From Bacteroidota bacterium (GTDB lineage: Bacteria; Bacteroidota; Bacteroidia; JACPRZ01): a stretch of DNA of 64,000 bases. Position numbers and translations under genes: made by a program. A model generated the notes under the pieces. The model saw nothing but the letters and a program-made list of their open reading frames with translations. It searched no databases and was not told where the DNA came from. Positions 7,096 to 16,340 of the stretch are shown here, piece after piece (position 1 is the stretch's first letter; every line of letters begins with the position of its first letter). The stretch is taken from assembly GCA_016193485.1 (NCBI GenBank), contig JACPRZ010000010.1:1-64000 (forward strand), in the 5' to 3' direction.

Positions 7096-9360
7096 ATGAA
7101 AAAATATCGGAATTTTTTACTCATTGCCTGCTTCGCAATATCCTTTTACCAGTCCTTTTCCCAGCAAATTTCAATTACCCTTGACGGCTCCGGTGCCCAG
7201 GCGCTGGGTTGTTGTAACCTTTGCGGAAATGATTACTGGTGCGTAAATAAACCGGACAGTTGCGGAACATCTGCCGCTGCAGATACAATATTTTTTTTTG
7301 ATTCCATTTCTTCCGGAAACCGTATTACCGGAATTTCACTGATTTATTACGGGGCAAGTTGCGGTGCCGGTACGGTGACCACTTTTATAAACAACATTCC
7401 TCTTGTAGCCGTTACCGATAGCGCCAATAATTGTATCTGCAGCGCATGCGATACAATCATTTCCTCAACATTTTCAGATTCATGCGGTGTTCCTGCAACC
7501 CAATATAATTATGGCAACTGGAACCTTCTCATCATTGCGCCCGATTCGGCTTTTTGCTATGACAGGATTGAAGTAATCTTTTCTTATGATTCAATTTTAT
7601 TCCTCGTAAATCCAATCAGCGGGCCTGATACTGTTTGCACCGGTGATTCTGTACAATACAGCATATTGCCTGTTGAATGTGCTGTTCTTTATGAATGGTT
7701 TATACCATCAGGGTGGACCATTGTAAGCGGGCAGGGTACAAATTCGGTAACCGTAATTTCCGACACAACTGATGGGTTGCTATCAGTGAGAATGATTTCA
7801 TCAGCCGGTGATACCGGTTTCTCCGCAATGTCAGTTTCAGCGCTTGCAGTTCCCGGTAATCCGGGAACAATTACGGGTAATACTTCAGTATGCTTTAACA
7901 CTACGGTTCCCTATTCAATCCTGCCTGTACCGGGTGCATCCTATTATATCTGGTACCTGCCGTCTTCCTGGAATATTATATCGGGTGACAGTACCGATAA
8001 TATTTCAGTTAATGTTGGAAATTCCAGCGGGAATGTGTGCGTAAGGGCGGCAAATAGTTGCGGTACAAGCGCTCAAAGTTGTATTTCGGTGACTAAAACG
8101 AATATTCCGACAATGCCAGGATCTATTTCCGGGCAGACCTCCCTGTGCAGTAATAATTCCGCAACATATTCCATCAATTCGGTTTTCGGTGCAACAACCT
8201 ATTTATGGACTGTTCCCGCGGGTTCTGTAATAACTGCAGGGCAGGGAACAACGGCAATAAATAATACCTATGGTACTTCAGGTGGGGTAATTTGCGTTTC
8301 TGCCGGGAACTTCTGCGGGTACAGCAACCCCCAATGCTTATCTGTTAATATTCTTAATCCTCCGCCCGATCCTTTTGCCATATTAGGACCTGCTACTCTC
8401 TGCGCAGGATCAAATGCGGTTTATACAATAGCCGTTGGAACTGATGGCGCAACCTGGTCGTGGTCGGTACCTGCCGGTACAAATATCAATTACGGACAGG
8501 GTAATGATACACTATACGTTACTTTTGGAACTACTTCAGGCAATATAAGTGTTATCGGAAGCAATGTATGCGGTTCAACTTCGCCAGTTTCACTATTTGT
8601 AAATGTAATTGATCTTTCCGCTGATTTATCAATAGTCAATATCCCATGTTACGGGCAATGCACCGGTTCTGCCACAGTTGTCGTTACAGGGGGGGGAGCA
8701 CCATACACTTATTTATGGAATCCTTCCGGGCAGACAGGTTCAACCGCAACAGGATTATGTGCCGGCACACACTCCTATTCGGTATGGGATAATAACGGTT
8801 GTAATCTTGCTGAGTCATTCACAATAACCCAGCCCCCAGTATTGGTTGTTTCCCCCCCCAATGACGATACAATTTGCGAGGAACAATTCACCGGCCTTAC
8901 TGTATCCGCCACCGGTGGCACAACACCCTATTCATTCACATGGGCTCCTGCTGACGGATTGAGCGCCACAACCGGCCCTGCCGTAATTGCCGGACCTGAT
9001 GCCACTACCCAATATACCATCCTTGCTATAGACGCTAACTCATGCTTTGACACGGCAATCGTAACTGTTTTTGTCGATTCCTGCAGCGGTATTGATTTTC
9101 GTTTCTTATCCAATAGATGGTCGGTATTCCCTAACCCATCAATAGGAAAGGTAATAATTGAATCGGCCTATCCCGTAGCGGAATATTTTTCCATTCAAAT
9201 TTTTGGAATCACCGGGATCAGGTTTTTGGTGGAAAATGATCATGGAATGGGTTCCCGGGTGCGGAAGACCATTGACCTTTCGGAATTACCTCGTGGAATT
9301 TATTTATTAAAAATCACGTCATCCTTACGTACGGATTTATTTAAACTTATTAAGGAATGA
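7096..9360 (+). CDS. Secreted multi-domain Ig/PKD-like protein with T9SS sorting domain
   Basis: The 754-residue protein has a signal peptide (cleavage near SFSQQ, residue 23). A Cys-rich N-terminal domain follows (about residues 30-170; CCNLCGNDYWC and CICSACD). Then come several 80-90-residue Ig/PKD-like repeats with the pattern ATYxIxxVxGAxxYxWxVPxGxxIxxGxGT...GNVCVxAxNxCG (about 175-510), a SprB-like repeat (GGGAPYTYLWNPSG...LCAGTHSYSVWDNNGC, about 525-580), one more PKD-like unit and a type IX sorting domain (VFPNPSIGKV...LPRGIYLLKI, about 675-754). It is probably exported by T9SS and attached to the surface or released, in an adhesion or gliding-related role. The ligand is unknown. Confidence 0.88.
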   Translation: MKKYRNFLLIACFAISFYQSFSQQISITLDGSGAQALGCCNLCGNDYWCVNKPDSCGTSAAADTIFFFDSISSGNRITGISLIYYGASCGAGTVTTFINNIPLVAVTDSANNCICSACDTIISSTFSDSCGVPATQYNYGNWNLLIIAPDSAFCYDRIEVIFSYDSILFLVNPISGPDTVCTGDSVQYSILPVECAVLYEWFIPSGWTIVSGQGTNSVTVISDTTDGLLSVRMISSAGDTGFSAMSVSALAVPGNPGTITGNTSVCFNTTVPYSILPVPGASYYIWYLPSSWNIISGDSTDNISVNVGNSSGNVCVRAANSCGTSAQSCISVTKTNIPTMPGSISGQTSLCSNNSATYSINSVFGATTYLWTVPAGSVITAGQGTTAINNTYGTSGGVICVSAGNFCGYSNPQCLSVNILNPPPDPFAILGPATLCAGSNAVYTIAVGTDGATWSWSVPAGTNINYGQGNDTLYVTFGTTSGNISVIGSNVCGSTSPVSLFVNVIDLSADLSIVNIPCYGQCTGSATVVVTGGGAPYTYLWNPSGQTGSTATGLCAGTHSYSVWDNNGCNLAESFTITQPPVLVVSPPNDDTICEEQFTGLTVSATGGTTPYSFTWAPADGLSATTGPAVIAGPDATTQYTILAIDANSCFDTAIVTVFVDSCSGIDFRFLSNRWSVFPNPSIGKVIIESAYPVAEYFSIQIFGITGIRFLVENDHGMGSRVRKTIDLSELPRGIYLLKITSSLRTDLFKLIKE

Positions 9361-9406
9361 TTCGGGCGAGGAACCTATTCTCTATCGGCAAAAAAACTAT
9401 TTAAAC

Positions 9407-10261
9407 ATGAAAAAAATAATAATAACTTCAACGATATTAATTTTATATTATATCGCTTTTCCGCAGACCCCATCAACTCCGCCAACCGGAATAAGCGTTT
9501 CATTAGACCCGGTGTGTGCCGGTCAGGCAACTCTTTTAACCGTTGTTGGCGGGTCGCTGGGAACCGGGGCACAGTGGCAATGGTACATCGGTAGTTGTGG
9601 CGGAATGCTTGCAGGTTCCGGCAGTACAGCAACGGTTACACTCCCAAGTACCACAACCTTTTACGTAAGGGCAGAAGGAACTGTTAACACCACAACTTGC
9701 GCAAGTGTGACGATATCAGTCAATTCCATATCAATAGCGGCTGCCAGTGTAAGTGCCGCTCCAAACCCGGTTAATTCCGGTAATTCCACAACATTATCTG
9801 TATCTGGCGGGACGTTGGGAACCGGTGCACAATGGCAATGGTATTCCGGAAGTTGTGGCGGAACATGGGTGGGATCGGGTAATACAATAACCCTTTCACC
9901 TTTAGGTACAACGACCTATTACGTCAGGGCGGAAGGCGCCTGCAATACCACAAGTTGCGTCAGTGTTACTGTTACGGTTAATCCGGTTAGCATAAATGAG
10001 ATGCTATCCAAAAACGATCAAACGCTCCTCTTCAATACAGGTACCGGTGAGTTTATCATTGATATGGAGATAACCGGACAATCGTATTTTGAAATCAAAC
10101 TGTTGACTGTTACAGGGCGGATAATTTATGAGGAAACATTAAACAATTACACCGGAAAATACCAAAAAACCGTTGACATGAGAAGTCATGCAAAAGGTAT
10201 TTACATCATTCAGGTGAAATCTGAAAAAGGCGCCATCAACAGGAAGATGATTCTTCAATAA
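9407..10261 (+). CDS. Secreted protein with two Ig-like repeats and T9SS sorting domain
   Basis: The 284-residue protein has a signal peptide ending near FPQ (residue 20). Two near-identical Ig-like units of about 80 residues follow, both containing GxLGTGAQWQWYxGSCGG and TTTxYVRAEG. The C terminus is a type IX sorting domain (EIKLLTVTGRIIYEE...AKGIYIIQVKSEKG). It lies 46 bp after the 754-residue secreted protein and may be cotranscribed. The repeats look recently duplicated. The same domain class is common in Bacteroidota adhesins. The end of the gene overlaps the convergent aminotransferase by 26 bp. Confidence 0.85.
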   Translation: MKKIIITSTILILYYIAFPQTPSTPPTGISVSLDPVCAGQATLLTVVGGSLGTGAQWQWYIGSCGGMLAGSGSTATVTLPSTTTFYVRAEGTVNTTTCASVTISVNSISIAAASVSAAPNPVNSGNSTTLSVSGGTLGTGAQWQWYSGSCGGTWVGSGNTITLSPLGTTTYYVRAEGACNTTSCVSVTVTVNPVSINEMLSKNDQTLLFNTGTGEFIIDMEITGQSYFEIKLLTVTGRIIYEETLNNYTGKYQKTVDMRSHAKGIYIIQVKSEKGAINRKMILQ

Positions 10262-11456
10262 TCGTATTGCAGGAGTATTGCTTCAACCCTTGTTGCAGGC
10301 ATTGCATTGCATTTTTGAGGGAATCAATATTAAGCACGTATCCGATCCGCACTTCATCTTTTCCCAATCCCTTTGTAGCGTAAAAACCTGTTGCCGGTGC
10401 AAGCATAACGGTACGGCCATTATGGTTGAATTTTTCAAGAAGCCACCTGCAGAATTTATCCGAATCATCAATGGGTAGTCGTGCCATTGCATAAAAGGCG
10501 CCTTTGGGCACAGGACATTGAACGCCATCCATATTATTTAACATGTCAACCAAGAGATTCCGCCTGCCGGAATATTCCTTTAATACTTTAGTAAAATAAC
10601 TTTCCGGTGTGCTTATAGCTGCCTTACCTGCAATCTGTCCGAACGTGGGCGGGCTAAGCCGTGCCTGGGCATATTTCAATGCCGCCTGTTTTATTTTTTT
10701 GTTCCGGGTTACCAGGGTTCCTATCCGCGCACCGCACATACTGTACCGTTTCGAAATGGAATCGAGCATGACCACATTTTCTTCAGCGCCTTTTAGATTC
10801 ATTACTGAAAGAAACTCCGCTCCGTCATAACAGAATTCCCGGTAAACCTCATCGGCAAGGAGATACAAATTTTTGTCCCGTACCAACTCCGATAATAAAT
10901 CCAACTCTTTCCGGGAATATAAATAACCCGTGGGGTTATTGGGGTTGCAGATAAGAATCGCCTTTGTAAGTGTAGTTATCTTCTCATTGAATTTTTCAAT
11001 TTCCGGTAATGCAAAACCGTTTTCAATGTGAGTTGTAACAGGCACTATTTTTACTCCTGCCGCAACGGCAAACCCGTTGTAATTGGTATAAAAGGGTTCC
11101 GGGATGATTATCTCATCTCCGGGATTAAGGCAGCACATCAGGGCAAAGAAAATCGCTTCTGATCCGCCTGTAGTAACGAGGATATCATCCTTTGAAACAT
11201 CAATTTTATTCTTCCTGTAATAATGAGATAATTCATTCCTGAACGATTCGATACCTGCAGAGTGGGAATATTCAAGGACCGTTATTTCAGAATTATGAAC
11301 TGCGTCAAGGGCACCGGCAGGTGTTTCAATATCAGGTTGACCGATATTAAGGTGATAAACCGTTATGCCGCGTTTTTTTGCATCTTCGGCAAAAGGGATA
11401 AGTTTGCGGATGGGTGATTCGGGCATTTCAACAGCCCGGTATGAGAGGTCAGGCAT
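10236..11456 (-). CDS. PLP-dependent class I/II aminotransferase
   Basis: This 406-residue fold-type I aminotransferase shows the family landmarks: substrate loop LNIGQPDIETP (residues 36-46), NPNNPTG (171-177), ADEVYREF (201-208), SISKRYSMCGARIG with the Schiff-base Lys236, and a C-terminal Arg segment (DEVRIGYVLN). The closest match by eye is aspartate/aromatic-type aminotransferases of the AspC group. Substrate cannot be fixed. It is cytosolic and stands alone. The last codons overlap the convergent secreted-protein gene, so the two transcripts share their 3' ends. Confidence 0.9.
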   Translation of the reverse strand: MPDLSYRAVEMPESPIRKLIPFAEDAKKRGITVYHLNIGQPDIETPAGALDAVHNSEITVLEYSHSAGIESFRNELSHYYRKNKIDVSKDDILVTTGGSEAIFFALMCCLNPGDEIIIPEPFYTNYNGFAVAAGVKIVPVTTHIENGFALPEIEKFNEKITTLTKAILICNPNNPTGYLYSRKELDLLSELVRDKNLYLLADEVYREFCYDGAEFLSVMNLKGAEENVVMLDSISKRYSMCGARIGTLVTRNKKIKQAALKYAQARLSPPTFGQIAGKAAISTPESYFTKVLKEYSGRRNLLVDMLNNMDGVQCPVPKGAFYAMARLPIDDSDKFCRWLLEKFNHNGRTVMLAPATGFYATKGLGKDEVRIGYVLNIDSLKNAMQCLQQGLKQYSCNTIIEESSSC

Positions 11457-11488
11457 AACAGGAATTTATGCGGTGTGTCAATTTATCA

Positions 11489-11496
11489 CAAAGGTA
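11489..11496 (-). promoter_or_regulatory. Predicted -7 box of the aminotransferase gene
   Basis: The minus strand reads TACCTTTG, matching TAnnTTTG, 33 bp upstream of the aminotransferase start. Confidence 0.55.
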
Positions 11497-11580
11497 AGCA
11501 ATCAGCGGTAATTTAGGGTTGTGAGATTCTTCATATTTTTGTTTACCCCATTGGAAATTCTTCCTGCGGGGTTAACTGCT

Positions 11581-12321
11581 ATGTTCATTCAATCGGCCAA
11601 ATTATCAAGGATCATCCATTTGTTAAAGACCGGGAAATTATTGTATGAAATCAAATCGCATTTACGCAGTAAAACAGGGAAAAGAGCGGATAAGATCCTT
11701 CCGGTTATTGAACTGGAAGAACTTATCGGGGATGAGGCAGAGATGAAATTAACGGAATCGGACGGCATTGACGGTAATGTTACGGATGAAGAATTGCGGA
11801 CAATTTGCCGGGTAGTGGGTTGGTTTAAACCTGAAACCATATTTGAAATCGGGACATTTGACGGACGCACTACATTAAACATGGCAATGAATGCCCCCCC
11901 TTCCTGCCGGATATACACCCTTGATCTTCCCAGGTCAAAAATATCACAAACCCGCCTGCGTATCAAAACGGGCGACCTGAAATTCATCAATAAGGAAAGG
12001 TCGGGTGCAAGATTTACGGACACTCCGTTTGAAAAGAGGATAACGCAATTTTATGCTGATTCTGCCGGTTTTGATTATTCCCCGTTTTATAACTCAATCG
12101 ATCTTATTTTCATTGACGGCTCACATTCCTATGATTATGTGGTAAGCGATACCCGTAACTGCCGCAAACTGCTCCGTAACGGGAAAGGAATCATCATCTG
12201 GCATGATTACGGATGGCATGAGGTGGTAAAAGCGCTCAATGAATTTTACCGTACCGATCCCTTTTTTGCCGGGATGAAGAATATCAGGGGTACAACGGTT
12301 GCCGTTCTGATTGCGCGATAA
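11581..12321 (+). CDS. SAM-dependent methyltransferase, class I
   Basis: A Rossmann-type methyltransferase is indicated by TIFEIGTFDGRTTLNMA (motif I, SAM binding), RIYTLDLP (end of strand 2) and DLIFIDGSHSYDYVVSDTRN with IIWHDYG near the C terminus. The IDGSHSY block is typical of the Methyltransf_24 group. The ATG at 11581 gives 246 residues; the alternative GTG at 11521 would add 20 hydrophobic residues that do not belong to the fold. Substrate is unknown, though this group often modifies sugars or lipids. A bidirectional terminator follows. Confidence 0.75.
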   Translation: MFIQSAKLSRIIHLLKTGKLLYEIKSHLRSKTGKRADKILPVIELEELIGDEAEMKLTESDGIDGNVTDEELRTICRVVGWFKPETIFEIGTFDGRTTLNMAMNAPPSCRIYTLDLPRSKISQTRLRIKTGDLKFINKERSGARFTDTPFEKRITQFYADSAGFDYSPFYNSIDLIFIDGSHSYDYVVSDTRNCRKLLRNGKGIIIWHDYGWHEVVKALNEFYRTDPFFAGMKNIRGTTVAVLIAR

Positions 12322-12410
12322 TGTTAAGGTGAAGGATAAGGCGAAGGAATTACAGATTCCGATGGATTTTTTTCCTTATCCTTTTGGATATTTTTGTAAT
12401 TCTGCGCATA

Positions 12411-12445
12411 AAAAAAACCTCTCCGGAGTGAAGAGGTTTTTTTTA
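12411..12445. terminator. Bidirectional intrinsic terminator
   Basis: An A-run is followed by the stem AACCTCT/AGAGGTT (12416-12422 with 12432-12438) and a run of T. Flanking A and T tracts let it serve both the methyltransferase gene on the plus strand and the convergent DUF1573 gene on the minus strand. Confidence 0.9.
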
Positions 12446-12461
12446 TTAATAATAAAACGTT

Positions 12462-12992
12462 TTAATTTGATTTTTCCATCGGCACTCCATCGGAAGATTT
12501 TTTAACAGGTGTTACCGGGGCGGTTACAGGTTGTTTGGTCTGCTGTGGAGCATTGGGGTCAGGCAGGACATCACCTTTGATGGTCAGCACTTTTGTGGCG
12601 GTTTTTGCATTGGATGTAAGGGTGACGGTCTTTGTGAATTTCCCGGAGCGTTTTGTATCATAACTCACTTTAATTACATTTGACTGGCCTGGCATGACGG
12701 GTTCTTTGGGCCATTCGGGAACGGTACAACCGCAGGATCCGCGCGCATTGGAAATAATAAGAGGCGTTTTTCCAACATTTTTGAATTTGAATTCCCGTAC
12801 ACCGCTGCTGCCGTGAGGGATAGTGCCGTAATCGACAGTTTCGGATTCGAAAATAATGTCCGGGGCATCCATGTTATCAATGGTGGGTTTAACCTCATCG
12901 GTAACCGGTGGTTGTTTTTCATGTTCAACCTGGGCGAAGGAAAATCCGAAAAGCAACCCGCTTGCTGCAAGGATCAACGAAAGTTTTTTCAT
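12462..12992 (-). CDS. DUF1573 domain protein, exported
   Basis: The start at 12992 begins a good signal peptide (MKKLSLILAASGLLFGFSFAQ); the longer reading to 13085 is unlikely. The mature protein is one DUF1573 unit, an Ig-like fold of about 100 residues, with DYGTIPHGSSGVREFKFKN, the ARGSCGCTVPEWP signature (SCGCT) and KVSYDTKRSGKFTKTVT. A Pro/Thr/Lys-rich tail follows. The family is abundant in Bacteroidota envelopes and has no established biochemical role. A TATATTTG -7 box lies 22 bp upstream of the start. It converges on the shared terminator. Confidence 0.85.
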   Translation of the reverse strand: MKKLSLILAASGLLFGFSFAQVEHEKQPPVTDEVKPTIDNMDAPDIIFESETVDYGTIPHGSSGVREFKFKNVGKTPLIISNARGSCGCTVPEWPKEPVMPGQSNVIKVSYDTKRSGKFTKTVTLTSNAKTATKVLTIKGDVLPDPNAPQQTKQPVTAPVTPVKKSSDGVPMEKSN

Positions 12993-13013
12993 AGGAGTTT
13001 GGTTATTTGATGG

Positions 13014-13021
13014 CAAATATA
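13014..13021 (-). promoter_or_regulatory. Predicted -7 box of the DUF1573 gene
   Basis: The minus strand reads TATATTTG, a full match to TAnnTTTG, and supports the ATG at 12992 as the true start. Confidence 0.6.
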
Positions 13022-13101
13022 AAAATATTAATGAAGTGGCGGTGTTAAAAAATGTTAATAGCCCCGTTTCTGAATACTGATCCATGCCCTTACTAATTTT
13101 T

Positions 13102-13109
13102 TACTTTTG
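13102..13109 (+). promoter_or_regulatory. Predicted -7 box of valS
   Basis: TACTTTTG, 13 bp before the ATG at 13123, matches TAnnTTTG. It lies inside the longer in-frame reading that begins at 13084, which argues for 13123 as the start. Confidence 0.6.
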
Positions 13110-13122
13110 CAACCATTATTAT

Positions 13123-15747
13123 ATGGAAATCTCCCCGCGCTATAACCCCGCAACCGTTGAAGATAAATGGTATTCCCGGTGGATGCAGAACGGGTTATTC
13201 CGTTCCGTTCCCGATGAACGGGAACCCTATACCATTGTCATTCCCCCCCCCAATGTGACCGGTGTCCTGCACATGGGACATGTTCTTAATAACACCATCC
13301 AGGATATTCTGGTGCGCAGGGCGCGGATGCTGGGTAAAAACGCCTGCTGGGTGCCGGGGACCGACCATGCTTCCATTGCAACCGAAGCGAGGGTGGTCGC
13401 CATGCTGAGGGAAAAGGGTATCAAAAAAAGTGATCTTACAAGGGATGAGTTCCTGAAATACGCATGGGAATGGAAAGAAAAATACGGTGGAATTATCCTT
13501 GAGCAACTGAAAAAACTCGGCTGTTCATGCGACTGGGAGCGCACGCGCTTTACAATGGAAAAAAGTTTGTCGGATGGCGTTATTCATGTTTTTACCGACT
13601 TGTATAATAAGGGTTATATCTACCGCGGGCACAGGATGATCAACTGGGATCCGTCCGCGCGCACTGCCTTGTCTGATGAGGAAGTTAATTATAAAGAGGT
13701 AAATTCAAAATTATACTATGTAAAATACAAAATTGCCGATGCAGATGAATATATCATCGTTGCTACTACCCGTCCTGAAACGATACTGGGCGATACAGGG
13801 CTATGCGTAAACCCGAAGGATGGCCGTTATGCGCATCTCCGTGAAAAATCGGTAATTGTACCGGTAGTTAACCGGAAAGTACCTGTTATTTTTGATGAAT
13901 ATGTAGATATGGAATTCGGAACTGGCGCCCTGAAAGTTACACCCGCACATGATTTGGCCGACTACGAACTCGGCAAAAAGCATAAACTTGAAATCATTGA
14001 TATTTTAAATGAAGACGGAACCCTGAATAAATTTTCCCAATTTTATGACGGGATGGACCGTTTTGCCGCGAGGAAAAAAATAGTTGAAGACCTTGAGAAA
14101 ACCGGACAGATTGAGAAGATTGAAAATTTTATCAATAAAGTAGGATATTCCGAAAGAACGGATGTTCCCATTGAGCCGCGTCTTTCGCTGCAGTGGTTTC
14201 TCAGGATGAACAAACTTTCCAAACCGGCACTGGAAAACATTCTCAACGGCAATATAAAACTCATACCCGGCAAATTCATTAATTCTTACCGCCATTGGAT
14301 GGAGAATGTTCATGACTGGTGCATATCGAGGCAGTTGTGGTGGGGGCACCGCATTCCTGCGTGGTACTGCGGTTGCGAAGAGTGTCCGGATGTTGTCATT
14401 GTTCAGCAGGAAAAACCACGTGAGTGCCCGCGTTGCAAATGCACAAAACACCTCAGGCAGGACGAAGATGTGCTGGATACATGGTTTTCTTCCTGGCTTT
14501 GGCCGGTTTCGGTTTTTGACGGATTCAAAGATCCCGGTAAAAAGGATATGACCTATTATTATCCGACTAATGACCTGGTAACTGCACCCGAGATTTTATT
14601 TTTCTGGGTAGCACGCATGATAATGGCCGGCTATGAATACCTCCATGAAAAACCCTTCAGCAATGTTTACCTTACCGGCACGGTACGCGACAAGCAGGGA
14701 AGGAAGATGTCAAAATCACTGGGCAATTCACCCGAGCCGCTTGACCTCATCAATAAATATGGCGCTGATGGTGTGAGGTTGGGAATGATGCTCTGCTCAC
14801 CGGCCGGAAACGATCTTTTATTTGATGAATCGCTTTGCGAGCAGGGAAGAAATTTCTGCAATAAAATATGGAATGCATTCAGGTTGGTAATGTCATGGAA
14901 AAAATCTCCGCATGCTGACATTGCAGTAAGGAAATCCGGAAAAGATGAAATTGCGGTGATATGGTTTGAATCCCGGCTGAATTCAGCAATACACGAAATA
15001 AACGACCATTTTTCGAAATTCAGAATTTCAGATGCATTGATGTCTGCGTACAAACTAGTGTGGGATGATTTCTGCTCCGTTTATCTTGAAATTATTAAAC
15101 CCGACAGAGGAGAGGTAATTGACGAAGAAATTTACCAAAAAACACTTGATTTCTTTGAAACCCAATTAATTTTGTTGCATCCGTTCATTCCCTTTGTAAC
15201 CGAAGAAATATGGCATTTAATTTCAGAAGAAAACCGGCTTGACTCCATAATGCAATCGGATTGGCCGGAGCCGGCTGAATATTCCGATGAAGTACTTTCA
15301 GGTTTCGAATTTGCACTCCAGGTGGTTTCAGCCGTGCGGAATTTCCGAAGCGAAAAAAATATCAGTTCCGCTGCTCCGGTCCGGCTATTAACACCTGATC
15401 ATAAATCACCCATTCTGCCCTATGCGGATGTTATCAAAAAACTTTGCGGACTATCGGAAGCGGCATTTTGTGCCGATATACCTGATGATTCCTCTGCAAT
15501 AGTGGTAAGATCCGTAAAATTACATCTTCTCTCTCCGGAAAGTATCAATCAGCAGGATGAAAAATTAAAAGTTGAGAAAGAACTTGCCTATACGAGGGGA
15601 TTCCTTGAATCGGTCGAAAGAAAACTCGCTAACCCGAAATTTGTGCAAAATGCGGCAGAGACGATACTTGAAAAGGAACGGAAAAAGAAATCAGATGCCG
15701 AAGAGAGGATAAAACTTCTTGAAGAGCAACTGGCATCGCTGGGTTGA
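13123..15747 (+). CDS. valS: Valyl-tRNA synthetase
   Basis: This class I aminoacyl-tRNA synthetase charges tRNA-Val. The start at 13123 (MEISPRYNPATVEDKW) is preferred. The HIGH signature is HMGH (residues 50-53) after PPPNVTGVL, and KMSKS is at 528-532. The editing domain lies between them (TTRPETILGDTG). A Cys-rich zinc-binding insertion (CGCEECPD...CPRCKCTKHLRQ) precedes the DEDVLDTWFSSWLWP block. The C-terminal end is the ValS coiled-coil arm (LAYTRGFLESVERKL...ERIKLLEEQL). Length (874 residues) is normal. A nine-C run falls in the Pro-Pro-Pro codons before HMGH, a slippery site in an essential gene. Confidence 0.97.
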   Translation: MEISPRYNPATVEDKWYSRWMQNGLFRSVPDEREPYTIVIPPPNVTGVLHMGHVLNNTIQDILVRRARMLGKNACWVPGTDHASIATEARVVAMLREKGIKKSDLTRDEFLKYAWEWKEKYGGIILEQLKKLGCSCDWERTRFTMEKSLSDGVIHVFTDLYNKGYIYRGHRMINWDPSARTALSDEEVNYKEVNSKLYYVKYKIADADEYIIVATTRPETILGDTGLCVNPKDGRYAHLREKSVIVPVVNRKVPVIFDEYVDMEFGTGALKVTPAHDLADYELGKKHKLEIIDILNEDGTLNKFSQFYDGMDRFAARKKIVEDLEKTGQIEKIENFINKVGYSERTDVPIEPRLSLQWFLRMNKLSKPALENILNGNIKLIPGKFINSYRHWMENVHDWCISRQLWWGHRIPAWYCGCEECPDVVIVQQEKPRECPRCKCTKHLRQDEDVLDTWFSSWLWPVSVFDGFKDPGKKDMTYYYPTNDLVTAPEILFFWVARMIMAGYEYLHEKPFSNVYLTGTVRDKQGRKMSKSLGNSPEPLDLINKYGADGVRLGMMLCSPAGNDLLFDESLCEQGRNFCNKIWNAFRLVMSWKKSPHADIAVRKSGKDEIAVIWFESRLNSAIHEINDHFSKFRISDALMSAYKLVWDDFCSVYLEIIKPDRGEVIDEEIYQKTLDFFETQLILLHPFIPFVTEEIWHLISEENRLDSIMQSDWPEPAEYSDEVLSGFEFALQVVSAVRNFRSEKNISSAAPVRLLTPDHKSPILPYADVIKKLCGLSEAAFCADIPDDSSAIVVRSVKLHLLSPESINQQDEKLKVEKELAYTRGFLESVERKLANPKFVQNAAETILEKERKKKSDAEERIKLLEEQLASLG

Positions 15748-15765
15748 TTCTTCAAAATACCGCAA

Positions 15766-15924
15766 TCAATCCTTCCTTGACAGAAAATCCTTTACGTGGT
15801 CTTTGTGAACGATTTCCGTTTTGAACATGTAGGCGCCTGTTTTTGGCGATTTTACCGTTTTGATCACCTTGGTAAACTCTTTACCCTTGCCGGTTTGGAA
15901 TGTTGCAACTACTTTTTTTGCCAT
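15766..15924 (-). CDS. DUF4295 small protein
   Basis: This 52-residue basic protein begins MAKKVVATFQTGKGKEFTKV and ends VKDFLSRKD. It matches the DUF4295 family, found almost only in Bacteroidota and nearly always beside rpmG. Function is unknown. Its size, charge and position suggest a ribosome-associated protein. It lies 41 bp downstream of rpmG in the same direction and shares its promoter. The usual downstream partner ftsY is absent; valS converges from the other side. Confidence 0.85.
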   Translation of the reverse strand: MAKKVVATFQTGKGKEFTKVIKTVKSPKTGAYMFKTEIVHKDHVKDFLSRKD

Positions 15925-15965
15925 TGTAACTGGAATTATAGATTATGTTAAACCTGAAGCAATGT

Positions 15966-16154
15966 TTATTTGATTTCCTTATGTAAAGTAACCTTTTTCA
16001 AAACCGGGTTATATTTCTTCAATTCTATCCGTTCAGGATGTTCTTTCTTGTTTTTGGAGGTGATATAGCGGGACATACCCGGTTTTCCCGATTTTTTGTG
16101 TTCGGTACATTCAAGGATGACCTGTACGCGGTTTTCTTTGGATTTTTTAGCCAT
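15966..16154 (-). CDS. rpmG: 50S ribosomal protein L33
   Basis: This 62-residue basic protein matches L33: [20 protein letters not shown], a [23 protein letters not shown] core and a [10 protein letters not shown] end. It carries one Cys and no CxxC pairs, so it is the zinc-free type. It is the first gene of a two-gene operon with the DUF4295 protein. In most Bacteroidota rpmB (L28) precedes it, but the 160 bp upstream code for no L28. Transcription probably starts near 16307, giving a leader of about 150 bases with a GC-rich hairpin and ACGAATT repeats at 16158-16191. Confidence 0.93.
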   Translation of the reverse strand: MAKKSKENRVQVILECTEHKKSGKPGMSRYITSKNKKEHPERIELKKYNPVLKKVTLHKEIK

Positions 16155-16259
16155 AGTATTACGAATTACGAATTAGTACGAATATACGAATAAATGCCGC
16201 AATACAAATACCAATTCAGACAGAGGATATTATTATTAGGTTTGCACTTAATGCAAATG

Positions 16260-16318
16260 GAGTGCAAAGTCCCGCACATAAAACCAGTACAAAACGCTTT
16301 ATATGCGGGGCAAAGGTA
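16260..16318 (-). promoter_or_regulatory. Promoter-hairpin unit of the rpmG operon
   Basis: Read on the minus strand, the -7 box TACCTTTG (16311-16318) is followed at once by CCCCGCATATAAA (16298-16310), a 15-base loop, TTTATGTGCGGG (16271-16282), then ACTTTGCACTC. The two arms form a stem in the early leader. The same order of parts occurs at 44310-44353 on the plus strand. A second stem, TTTGCACT/AGTGCAAA, follows in this copy only. Confidence 0.65.
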
Positions 16319-16340
16319 AGTAAAAAAGGCAAATAATACC

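Noticed and set aside
11521-11580. GTG start extending the methyltransferase by 20 residues
   Set aside because: The extension is hydrophobic, not part of the fold, and an ATG follows at 11581.
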